Shown here piece by piece: positions 25,901-36,138 of a DNA stretch of 64,000 nt. The stretch's first letter is position 1; each line of letters begins with the position of its first letter. The translations under genes and the position numbers were made by a program. The stretch is from positions 21,874,062 through 21,938,061 of the forward strand of contig OU612074.1 in assembly GCA_914767715.1 (NCBI GenBank), written 5' to 3'. The stretch is from Membranipora membranacea (Eukaryota > Bryozoa > Gymnolaemata > Cheilostomatida > Membraniporidae). A model generated the notes under the pieces. That model was not told where the DNA came from. It was given only the letters and a program-made list of their open reading frames with translations, and searched no databases.

Positions 25901-27220
25901 GTGGTCAATCTATGGCCTATAGGATGCAACCAACTTTCATTCTTACAATTTTCATTTTGGGCACCCAAACACAGCTGTTAACACCAAAAAACATGACGTG
26001 ACAGTTTATGCCGATGATGGGTTCAGAAATTGATATAAATGCCAACTTCATCCAACAACTAATGATTGATTCAGGAAAGGGGAAGTATTAGTAAGCAATC
26101 AGCCATGATGGCAACTGTGTCTGTAAGTGATGTTTGTACATGATGAGATTAATAAAATAATAAATCTTCATGCATTTATCTTTGAACCCTTCATCATGGG
26201 AACTAAAACAAACATGTCACATATTTATTCAACAAGGAAGTTTTTGAGCTGCAAATATGCAAATATTTACAGCTGATCCATAAATGGTCAATGGTCAATG
26301 ATCTTATGTAATGTATAACTATGTGTAAACAGTAACCCTTCCCTTTGAAGTTCTATGAACACAGATTCACAATAAATCAATATCATGATTTCACTGAGCA
26401 AACAAGGAAGTCATTTTTGACAGCGCAGTTTCACTCTCTATTCCACATCTATTGAAAGAAGAGATGTGATGACCTATTTGAAAAATTTAGTCTACTTTAG
26501 TAAGTGTTTGTGTGCTTCTAAGCTTCACAATTCTGTGTTTGTCACAAACATTATCTTTGCATGAATGACCCTAAACAAACATGCTGGGCGTCATATGGCC
26601 AACAGTCTCAAATATCCTAGAACAATTTTGAACTGCAATTTATATCTAGTTGCTCTTTGATAGTCCGGCTCAGAAAAATCATCTCCTACCGTTTCCTGCC
26701 AAAATAACTGCAACAGCCTATTTTTTTGAACACATAATTTTATATTATTTTAAGTGCGTAGCATAGTCACCATTAGACTGATCAGAATGCAAAAACAAAA
26801 AGACAATTTAATTGAATCATAAGCAGTATCTGCCAAGGGTTTTACAGAGTTTCACGCAACCCATAATCAGCTAAATCATTGTCATACATTTGATCTAAGT
26901 TTATTATTAATAATGATTGATTTCACTATAACTGACTTTCGCTCATGTTAAAAAATATATCAAACAATCCCTTCTTTTATTTATGCTAAATTTTCTTAAC
27001 AGATGAGACAGATGGGAAATCAAAATAACTAATAACATAGCTGGGTTCAAGTATGCGTTTGTGAATTCAGTTGACAGGTAATACAACGTGATTTTTTGCT
27101 GAGAGAAAAGCCTGTCCTATATTGAAAAAGAAATGCACTATGCATTGATTGCGTATTCAAGTTGGACTGAAAAAAGTTTGAAAAGATTATGTTGATGAAG
27201 GAGGTGGGTTTGTGAAGTAC
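22993..27220. other. Intergenic region between the Thr-rich gene and the collagen pseudogene
   Basis: No supported exons. It holds a 3' fragment of the tRNA-derived SINE family (25388-25490), a GC-rich run near 24280-24330, and otherwise AT-rich sequence. The promoter of the Thr-rich gene should lie near its left end. Confidence 0.45.
25388..25490 (+). repeat. SINE family 1, 5'-truncated copy
   Basis: Matches the 3' body of the SINE at 34801-35045: gcccttaaggcac, atttctcagtcctcgga, then 'gagacaacacttgcgatttt' and aacccaca. The tRNA-related head is missing. Confidence 0.6.
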
Positions 27221-29879
27221 CTATTTTGTACAGACGACACAAGTGAGTTGTCTGTTCTCAAAGTAGTTACCATATGGGGAGCAGTGTCCGATTGTCCCTG
27301 TGCTGCACAGTACAGTCAGGACGCACAAAGTAAAACAGGGCTCCATTGTAGTTCGAACCTAATCCAGATATATATTGAGGATTTTCATCCACACATTCAA
27401 AAGTGCTTCTTTGATGTCCAGAGTGCTCTGTCATCAGGTAACCTACATAAGTACAGTTACGTACCATGATACAAACAAATGAAGTTAGCATGCATGATAA
27501 TATTCCTTATGGCTCATAAGGATGGGGGGGGGGGGGGAGGATTGATGTTTCTGGCTTGAAGGTGTTATTCTCTGAATCTATGAGCATTTCACGGTTCTTC
27601 TTCCATTATATCCATAGCAGCACCTCCCTTCATTTCGGAGATCAACATCAAGATCATTGCGGCAATCTTTTAAATTGCCTCTGAACACAGTTCAAAACTT
27701 TAGTTATACACTGGAAATACTACAAAAATTCTGAACAACTCACTAGAGTTGCCCTTCTTTATACGTTTGTAACACATAAATATGATTGCAATGTCCCAGT
27801 ATCAGAGCAAGGGTCCCCTGAAGTCACAGAAACTATTTTTATAAATGGTAACTGGCATGAGCTTTGCCATATTTTCCCCTATGCAAAACTCACAGACCCA
27901 CAAGAGCTACTATGGCTTGAAGTTTCATCAGGATTAAACTGTTTTTGTTCATACCATCATATTCCTCTGTCCACCCAGAGGGACATTTTGTCTTTGCTGG
28001 GATCATTATTGAGGTGGTTCTTGTCGTGTAACAGCGAGCACATGGGACATTCTCATTGTTAGCATCACTTGGAAACAGCGCACAACTACCACTCTCACAC
28101 TCTACACCAGATATGTAGGCAAAGTAACCTCAACTTCCTGTGTAGTAAGTCTTGTAGTCAGTGTCCAATGGTAGGCATTGGTAGTTTGTTCCTCCACCTG
28201 GATTAAGGGCGTATGTCCCGGCTGCAAAACCTTCATTTATAGCCTATCAGAGCAGCAATCTGAAGTTACAAAAAAATCGAAGACAAATGCAGTAATTCAA
28301 AGTGAATTTTACAAAATTGAGGTAGTTAAACACAAGGACTAAATCAGTAGATTTATTGATGCAATGATCAGACCCAATAAGCTGCATATCAGCCCGAATA
28401 TGGCATAAAAATGCTTTTTATCGAAGTGGGCATATCCTCAGCAAGCATATAATCTCGGGTGACATGGTGTTAAGATTCAGAACTACTGATCAGATGGACC
28501 CAGGATTGATTCTTGGAGGGGAAGCTTTTTTGATCAATTAGTAGTACAATGTACAAGTAATTAGTTGTTATGTTGCTATGAAGGCCTGATTGAGCGGGTA
28601 ATAATGAAGCCAAAACCCGAACCGGTCTACAAATCAGGAACGGGTTCAGAACCTGTACGAGCCCTGCTGATAAGAGTCTGAAGTATACCAACATCTTACA
28701 TTATAGAAGAAGAAGAGTGGCTAACATAGTAGAGATACACAGTCTGATAACTATTGAATACATCAAAGCAAGGATGTTACCTTTATATAAGGGCAGTCCT
28801 TTCTTCCCAATCTTATATAGCTGCTTCCTCCTACACCACTAGAGGACTCTGCACTCGTTCCTTTCTGTCCTTTTGATCCTGTATAACCAGGTGATCCTTT
28901 CGATCCATGATATCCCTTCTGATCATTCAGTCCTGGGCTTCCATCAACTCCATCTGTGCCTCTTCTGCCATCTTGGCCAGCAATTCCTTAAACAAAATGA
29001 TATCATTAGGACAGCTGAGTAAAGAATTATCTGCACTTAAAGTTCTGGTATTTGATTGTCTCAAATTGTGTTCACTATCTGAACAGGATCCTCATACCGT
29101 TTGTTAAACCTATATGATTGTGTAATATATAAATTTTCTATGAAAATAATTATATAAACACAAACAAACTGCTTGGTAAGGTTTTGATTTGGATCTTCCT
29201 CTCTGATAAAACCCTTCGTTAATCAATATAGCTTCATGAGAATGAGAACATTTAATTGTGATGTAAGGTGACTTGTTCTCAGAAACGTTCTTATTGTAAG
29301 TACCTGATAACTAATACATTAATGTGCAATTTTATATTATGATGTTTTACCACTTTTAGCTGTTATTTCTAATTTACTTGAGATTATTATAGATTTTCAT
29401 ATTTTAGATTCTAACTTCTATAATATTTTTATGATTTATTTTAGATTCTCATGATTTAAAATTCCAGTTGCTACAATGTTTTATGATTTACTGCACGATA
29501 TTACTTTTCTTAGCGTTGATAATTTTAGCAATGAACTAAACCTAAGGTTTAGGACATTGATTTTAGATTCTTAGTTATATAAAGATAGAGTGACAATACA
29601 ATCTCTTACGAGACCAAAACACTATGGTTTAAGAGCTAACGTCTGAATAAGATCATTCAATGCCTATGCTATTGAGAAATCAAAACAGCCAGGATGATGA
29701 AAAGATTACTATCTTATGAGGGACAATAGTTAAACTAGAGTAAGAACATTTAAGAACTCTATAAGAATGTTCCAGAGCCCTTTAGAAAGGTAGCAAGACC
29801 TTTGTATGCAGGCACAAAGAAAGTGTCGCAATAATGTCGAAATTTAAGCGACCGATTGAAATGATTAAGGATCGACCCC

Positions 29880-30060
29880 GGCTGTGACCAATCAGCTCCC
29901 TCTCCTCATTCCTGTGACTATATAAAGAGTAGCAGAAAAACGCAAGCAGTAGCTCATCTTAGGAATAGTTTATGATTAGTTAACATTGATTTATCTGATA
30001 AGAATATTGATTTTTAAACTTATACTTTCAATAAAGATAAAGCTCATTTTGGTACAGCCT
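29880..30060 (+). mobile_element. Possible LTR promoter/R region inside the pseudogene intron
   Basis: On the plus strand, opposite to the host gene, a CCAAT box (29888-29895), a TATA box (TATATAAAG, 29929-29937) and an AATAAA (30030-30035) occur within 150 bp, the order found in U3-R of LTR retrotransposons. Flanking AT-rich sequence from about 29250 and the region to about 30650 may belong to the same element. I could not find paired LTRs, a convincing primer-binding site or gag/pol remains, so a solo LTR or a chance promoter-like cluster are both open. Confidence 0.3.
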
Positions 30061-31420
30061 TGACGAACGTTGTGTTATGTGCAATTTACTTGGATTAATT
30101 TTTATGGAATAATTATAATTAAATAAATGTCTACTCCACATTAAGAACTTGGTGAAATTACTGAATTACTCAGAAACATACATATTGAATTCCGGCCGAA
30201 GGGAGCGAGCATCTTTCCGTCAGACAAATTGACGAGGTAAGTTTATCACAATTGTGAAAACTCTTATTAATATTGCGTGGCAATATTCAGGTTGAAATTT
30301 GTTTGATAAAATAATTATTATAAAGCTCCAGTTCAAGGCAAAAGTAAGTCCTTGGTTATATCGACTGATCATCGGTTATAATTTTGTCGAAGCTCCATCG
30401 TAATTGGCGAGTCTGCCATTTGTAATTTCCTGCAGAGGATCAAGTGAATCTTGTGTCTTATTGAAGGTGAAGTTGTCACCTCATACATTGAGTCGTCCTG
30501 GCGAGCATTTAGTCAGAGTATACCGGTTATTTTATTACTAGTCGCGCTACCTTCTGATAAAATCCAATATTTTATAACTGCAGTCATAATTATCTTTATT
30601 ACCTATAAATTATATTTTTATATTGAACTTTAGGCGGTCATTTTACTTTCAGAGTACGGGCAACCACTTGTTCGCGACTCAACCACATGTTTAGGCCGAA
30701 CTTTGCGGAATCACACATAATCAAGTTAATGATTGCTTAGGTGGATTTCAGAGGTCCATAAAGTTAAGAGTGCTAACCATTACATAGTAACACCATTACA
30801 CATACACCATTACACAAAATAGAACCAAAATTTACCTTGTGTCAAACCAATCAAAGAGATAATTATAGTATTAATATTTGAATTATAAATTTATATGACA
30901 AACACAAGGAGTGTGCAGGACGGGACCTTACACTCCTGTAATTAGTATTAAAGTTACGGGAGTGTGCGTTTTTCGTCCCTCACATTATTGCTGAAAGGAA
31001 ATGATAACCATACAATTGAAGAATTCCTGGTATCCCTGCAGAAGCTGTCGCTCCTTTTAAGCCTTTGTCTCCTTTATCACCGTTCAACCCTCTTATTTCA
31101 TTTGCTCCACTGTTTCCTTTTGAACCAGAGGGTCCAACATCACCTTTCGGCCCTGCAGGCCCGCTGTCTCCTTTGTCACCTTTCAAACCTTCTCCCTTCT
31201 CACCTGTTTTGCCTTGGGAGGTAAAACAAGCATTACCCAAATGATTGTAATAATATCACTTTTCAATCTGCCTCTCTGCTTATGTATTTTTTGGCTGACC
31301 AAAGGCGCCAACAGTGATTCGACATTACATCTTTTAGGCCAAGCAAGGCTGGTAAACATTTTCGTTGAATGGAGTCATGAGACTTTTTTTATCAATGCTT
31401 ATCACCTGTTATTGTCGAAT

Positions 31421-31440
31421 GGTCACCTTTGGTCACCTTT
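31421..31440 (-). repeat. Tandem tail repeat of the LINE
   Basis: Two exact copies of ggtcaccttt stand at the 3' end of the LINE. RTE-type elements commonly end in short tandem repeats instead of poly(A). Confidence 0.6.
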
Positions 31441-34400
31441 CACCGCCGTGGTCCTGCGCGGGTGGCGGGTTTCTGCTTGATTCCAAGTTCTACCAAACTC
31501 CTCCATCGCACTCGATCTTCAGCATCTGATCCATCTAGATCAAGCCATCTAAGTTCTGAGTTCACCGTGTCACACCATCTTTGTTTCGGTCTACCCCTAG
31601 GTCGCACTCCTTCGGCTGTCATCTCTGACACTCTCCGGATGTCGTCCTCATTTTCTCTCCGTCTAACATGCCCATACCACTGCATTCTCTTTCTCCTCAT
31701 CAGATCTTTAGTTGGCATTACTCCGGCCTCTGCTGTTATTTCTTCATTTCTCTTGTGGTCCTCTAGACTTATGCCCATACAATATCTCAACATTCGCATT
31801 TCGCAGGATGACATCTTATCCACCAGAGATCCTGTGATTGGCCATGTCTCATTTCCATATAGCAGAGCTGGTCTGATAGCTGTTTTATACATCAGCACTT
31901 TCAGTTTAGTAGGCATTTTCTTTTCATAGAGCACACCAGTCATTTCTCTCCACTTATTCCAAGCCTTGGATATTCTCAGCTCTATCTCCTTGCGGCAACA
32001 TCCATCTTGGTGGATTGTTGTGCCCAAGTACTTGAACTGAGAACATTTAGGCAGGCTTTCCACTTCTCGACTCCCATACTTCTTCATCCTGATGTTCTCT
32101 TGGTCTCCAACTGCTGGCAAATGCTCTGTTTTCTTTCGGCTTATCCTCAATCCAGCTGCCTCCATCTTCTCTCTCCAGATCTCTAACCTTCCCTCTAGTC
32201 TCTCTCGATCACTATCGCAAAGGGCCAGATCATCAGCAAATAACATTGCCCATGGGCTGTCCTCATTTATGCCTTCTGTTATAACATCCATTATTATGAT
32301 GAAAAGCAGCGGGCTTAGTGCCGATCCTTGATGTAATCCAACTTTAATGTGAATGTTGTCTGTCAGTCCGGAGACCGTCCTAACACTGGTGCTGCAGTCT
32401 TCGTACATGTCTTTGATGATGTCGATGTACTGCTGTCGAACCATTCGCTTTCGTAAGCAAAACCATATCAGCTCACGTGGTATGGTATCATAGGCTCTTT
32501 CAAGGTCCACGATCACCATATGAAGAGCTTTGTTGTACTCTCTGTGTTTCTCCTGAAGAATTCTGAGGCAGATCATGGGCTCTGTGGTTGATTTTCCCTT
32601 CTGAAATCCATACTGGTTTTCCTTGATTGTGACTAACTCTCTGAATCTCTGCTCAATTATCCTCTCCAGTAGCTTAAGGCAGTGGCTCAGCAGTTTAATC
32701 CCCCGGTAATTTCCGCAGTCTAAAGGGTCTCCTTTCTGCTTATATATTGGTGTTATTGTGCTCACCCTCCAGTATGGTGGTATCCTTTCAGAGATGATGT
32801 TGTTTAAGCATGCTGTCATCCAGGTGTTTCCTCTCTCTTTCAACAGCTTTATGATGTCTATCGGTAGTTGGTCTGGCCCCGTGGCTTTGTTGGGTTTCAT
32901 CTTTCCTATCTAGATGTTAACTTCCTCTTCATTGATCGTGGGTACTGGCCGTTGTACTGGCAACTGCGGAGGCAGTTCCTCCCTGCTGTTCTCATTATTT
33001 AGTAGACCATTGAAATAATTTTTCCATCTCTTCTTGATTTGCTCATCTTCACGCAAAATCTTTCCATCTATGTCCTTGACAAAAGGTATTCTGTCAATAT
33101 CCTTAGATCTCCGATGTCTATTTTTAGCTAGGCGGTGGATGATCTTTGGTCCATTCCTCTCTATTTCATCGTATAAGTTTTCTGATGCTGCTTCTTTTGC
33201 TACGGCCGCCTTTTCCTTGCTTGTCTTGTTTAGGCTGGTGTACCGTTCTCTTGCTTCTTCTTTGTTATCTTCACTTGCTCTTTTCCATTCTTTCCATGCT
33301 TTTCTGATCTTTCTTCTCTTTTACTGCTGTTTGTACTTCCTCATTCCACCACCAAGACTCTTTCTCTAAGTACTTTCCTGCCACTGACTCTCCGAGTATC
33401 TCCTTTGCTGCCTGCCTGCAATCCTTCCTCAGTATAGATTCCATCTAGCTTTTCACTCAGCTTCTCTATCAGTTCTTCTCCTTCCGGCTTTCTGAGCTTC
33501 CACCAGCTAATCTTCTTTTCCCTTTTTCTGGATCTCCTCTTATTCTTCTTAGCTAAAATTTCAACCACCAGAAGCCGATGTTGTGACACTACAGATTCTC
33601 CCTTGATCACTTTACAGTCCTTGATCTTGCTTATACTTTCTCTTCTTATCCCGATGTAGTCAATCAAGGTCTGATTAGGTCCACTCTTGAATGTGAAGGT
33701 CTGAGCATCACTTTTAGTGAAGAATGTGTTCACCAGCGCCAGGTCGCACTCCCTAGCATAGTTCAAAATCCGCTCTCCTTCTTCATTGATGTTTCCACGT
33801 GTCTTGTCACCATTCCATCTTTCAAATCCATCTCTCCTTACTCCGACATGTCCATTGAGGTCTCCGGCAATAATCAGTTCTTTAGATGTAGGCATACTGT
33901 CCGTTACCGCCCCGAGTTGTGTCCAGAATCTATCTTCTCTTCCTCTTGACATCCCTGTTGTGGCGCATAGGCTGACACGATGTTATAAGTCTGCCGAGGC
34001 GTCACCAGCTTCATACTCATTATCCTATCCGACTTCCTCTCTACTGCAATCACTTTGTCCTGCCATTCCTCTTTCAAGCAAATAGCAACTCCATTCTTCG
34101 GTCTTCCTCCACCACTGTAGTATAGCTTGATGCCTTCACCGATATTTCTCGCCTTGCCTCCGGATTTCCCTCCCGTTCATCTAGTTTCCTTCAGACATAG
34201 TATGTCAATGTTTCGCCTCACCATCAAATCGGCAATCTCTCGACTCTTAGCAGTCAGCGTACCGATGTTTAGGGTCGCTATCCTGATCTTCTGTAGCCTC
34301 GCTCGCATACTTCTCACAGGGTCAGCAAGGCCATCTAACCTCTGCGCATCGCTTAACACGGGGGATGCCCTAGCATTGTCTGGTATCTGTTGGTTTCTAA

Positions 34401-34458
34401 GCATATTGGCTGGGGTGTTTCATTGGCCGGATGCTCTTCCTGTCACCAAACAGAAGTG
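31441..34458 (-). mobile_element. RTE-like non-LTR retrotransposon (LINE), degenerate
   Basis: Read on the minus strand, an apurinic-type endonuclease comes first. Its start lies near 34290 (RIATLNIGTLTAKSREIADL), and AGDLNGHVG and DYIGIRRE follow at 33341-33952. The two pieces are separated by stop codons and shifts. A reverse transcriptase of 486 codons follows (31440-32900) with KATGPDQLP, GNYRGIKLL, YGFQKGKST, HQGSALSPLLF and the catalytic LFADDLAL. It ends in the RTE-type tail KRMQWYGHVRRREN and RPRGRPKQRWCD. An in-frame TAG lies just before MKPNKATG at 32900, so this ATG is not a true start. The endonuclease and linker are broken, so the copy is dead although the RT frame is open. It sits in intron 3 of the collagen pseudogene, same strand, about 30 bp from the exon 3 donor. 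The clade call rests on motif style only. Confidence 0.9.
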
Positions 34459-34800
34459 AGGGATGCATTAACTTAAACCTAAAATACCTGCTACTCCTGT
34501 TGGACCCGGTGCTCCTGTTAAACCAGCAATTCCATTAATTCCTTTATCTCCTTTATCTCCTTTGGATCCACCGTTTCCCTCAGAACCTGGAGCCCCAATA
34601 TCTCCTTTTGGACTTATACCTCCCTTTTCTCCTACCAAACCTTGAAGAACAAACAACATGGTCCCCTCGTTTTCATGAAGTTAAATTGTTTGTTGTATCA
34701 TGAATACTGGCCAAAACTAATTTGATTAACAAATTCAAAACTGCTGACTGATGGATACCAATGAATAGTGTTGATGCATGATGGCATTTCAAAGCTCTTA

Positions 34801-35045
34801 GGAATAGGAGGTAGCTCCGTTGGTTGAGCGCCTGCCCTCTGACGTGCAAGCGTTGGAGGTCTCGGGTTCAAATCCCGCTGCAGTCTACCAACTACTGGGC
34901 TCAATTGAAGCTCCAGGTGTGCTCCAATCTATCTGCAAACAGAGAGCAACTTTGCAGCAAAATTGCTGCCGTGCCCCGAAGGCACCTTTATTTCTCAGTC
35001 TTCGGACAGAGACAAAAACTTGCGATTTAACCCACAATTTTTCAA
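34801..35045 (+). repeat. tRNA-derived SINE, family 1, full-length copy
   Basis: Starts ggaataggaggtagctccgt with a polymerase III A box (tagctccgttggttgagcgcc) and B box (GGTTCAAATCC, 34864-34874). A conserved body follows (actgggctc, ccaggtgtgctcc, aaacagagagcaac, ccccgaaggcac), ending in 'acttgcgatttaacccacaa' and a T-run. Copies of the same family lie at 45520-45740 (-), 49636-49850 (+) and 25388-25490 (+, 3' part). It lies in the second intron of the collagen pseudogene. Confidence 0.75.
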
Positions 35046-35774
35046 AGCAGTCAGGGATTGTCATGTACTTGGGGAATAAGTTTTGAAAAGAACTTGGGAG
35101 AATTGAAAGTTAAAGCAAGCTATTTAGTATGATTTCCTTACCTCGGACCATGCCTTTCATCATTTCTAGCTCACTTGATTTAGTTTGATTTTGGTGCTAG
35201 TTAGCGCCACCGCTCCCATAATTAACGTAACTATCATAGCGATCATCATAAGAATAATCATTGGCTGCGTCCATATGTTCGACTCTCCATGCTGAGATCT
35301 TTCATTACTGTAAATTTGACTGTTTTCAAGAAGATCTCCCGGCTCAGCACTGATTAAAATACAAAGGGGAACTCAAATTATGACATACAACCTAGTCTAC
35401 GCACTGTGCAGGATTTGCTTGGATTTTTCCTCTCATTACTTCTACATTAATCTTACTTCATATAGCCTAGGGTCCAATAATACACATTGTATGACCTTTA
35501 GTCAATGTCATGAATGACCGCCCTTATTCAAAATGAAAGAAATTCTGGCTGACATTTTCTTCACTACTTGGCAGTGAATATCTCTGCTCATGGGTATTTC
35601 CCAAACATGAGGCTACTTTTCCCAGAGTCTGACTGGAATACTCTCATACCTGGAGCAATATAGTAGGTGGCATGAATAGAAATCAATAGATATTGCAGTT
35701 TTAGTGCTCCCCTTGATTAACTTATAACACTCAAGAGCAGACAACTCCAGCGAAATCCTGCATTGTTCTTAGAC

Positions 35775-35832
35775 TTTTTCCCCTCCGAGGGGCCGTCGGA
35801 CAGGGGGCAAAGTCTGGGGGGCTCAGACTACA
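35775..35832 (+). repeat. G-rich hairpin repeat, best-preserved copy
   Basis: The core 'aagtctggggggctcagact' contains a perfect 6-bp stem, AGTCTG (35811-35816) with CAGACT (35824-35829), around a G-rich loop. It is preceded by cctccgaggggccgtcggacaggggg. At least four further copies lie in the window. Confidence 0.65.
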
Positions 35833-36138
35833 TACAACCTAGTTTTTATTTTATATATATATACTTTCATGGCAACCAAAGTCATCTCATTCAAAATGTT
35901 TTGCACTCAGTGCCAGTAAAATAAGTTAGAAGAAGTTTAAAAAATACTTTAACCCTGTGGAACATCCTCAAATTAAAATTCATTTATCAGATAGTTACTT
36001 CACAAACAACAACCAATCACGGCCTCCCTGTATTTCCTCCCTGCCAGGAACACAAATGACTTACCTTGGTTCTCTTCGTGTTGCTGCTGTCTCCTCGAAG
36101 GCTGGGTTGTCAAAACTAACATCTTCGGCAGCAGCCAT

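Larger units (their letters stand above)
27221..36138 (-). pseudogene. Decayed paralogue of the transmembrane C4-type collagen gene
   Basis: Seven exon remnants can be matched to the intact gene at 38830-41861: 36065-36138 (ATG, MAAAEDVSFDNPAFEE), 35142-35349 (membrane segment), 34488-34640, 31027-31212 and 28781-28986 (Gly-X-Y), 27955-28230 and 27221-27442 (C4 tail). Five independent lesions are visible. Exon 2 loses one base after KIKLNQV, giving TAG. Exon 4 has GAATTC where a GT donor is expected. Exon 5 lacks the block encoding the end of the '[11 protein letters not shown]' motif. Exon 6 has TGA at 28130-28132 where the intact gene has GGA. Exon 7 carries a 4-bp insertion that shifts the frame before the last cysteines. 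Gly-X-Y periodicity is also broken (ANEIRG, GLNDQKG). A LINE sits in the third intron. It has one more collagen exon than the intact gene, so the two diverged before it died. Transcription remains possible. Confidence 0.85.

Noticed and set aside
31429-32331. Long open frames on the plus strand opposite the LINE
   Set aside because: They are antisense to the reverse-transcriptase frame, whose motifs are clear on the minus strand.
31440-32900. Intact, potentially active reverse transcriptase gene
   Set aside because: An in-frame TAG precedes the first ATG, and the endonuclease and linker are broken by several stops and shifts, so the element as a whole is inactive.
35142-35349. Tiny intron (GTGAGCTAG) that would rescue the collagen pseudogene frame
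   Set aside because: A 9-bp intron is not credible, and the later nonsense codon and 4-bp insertion remain.
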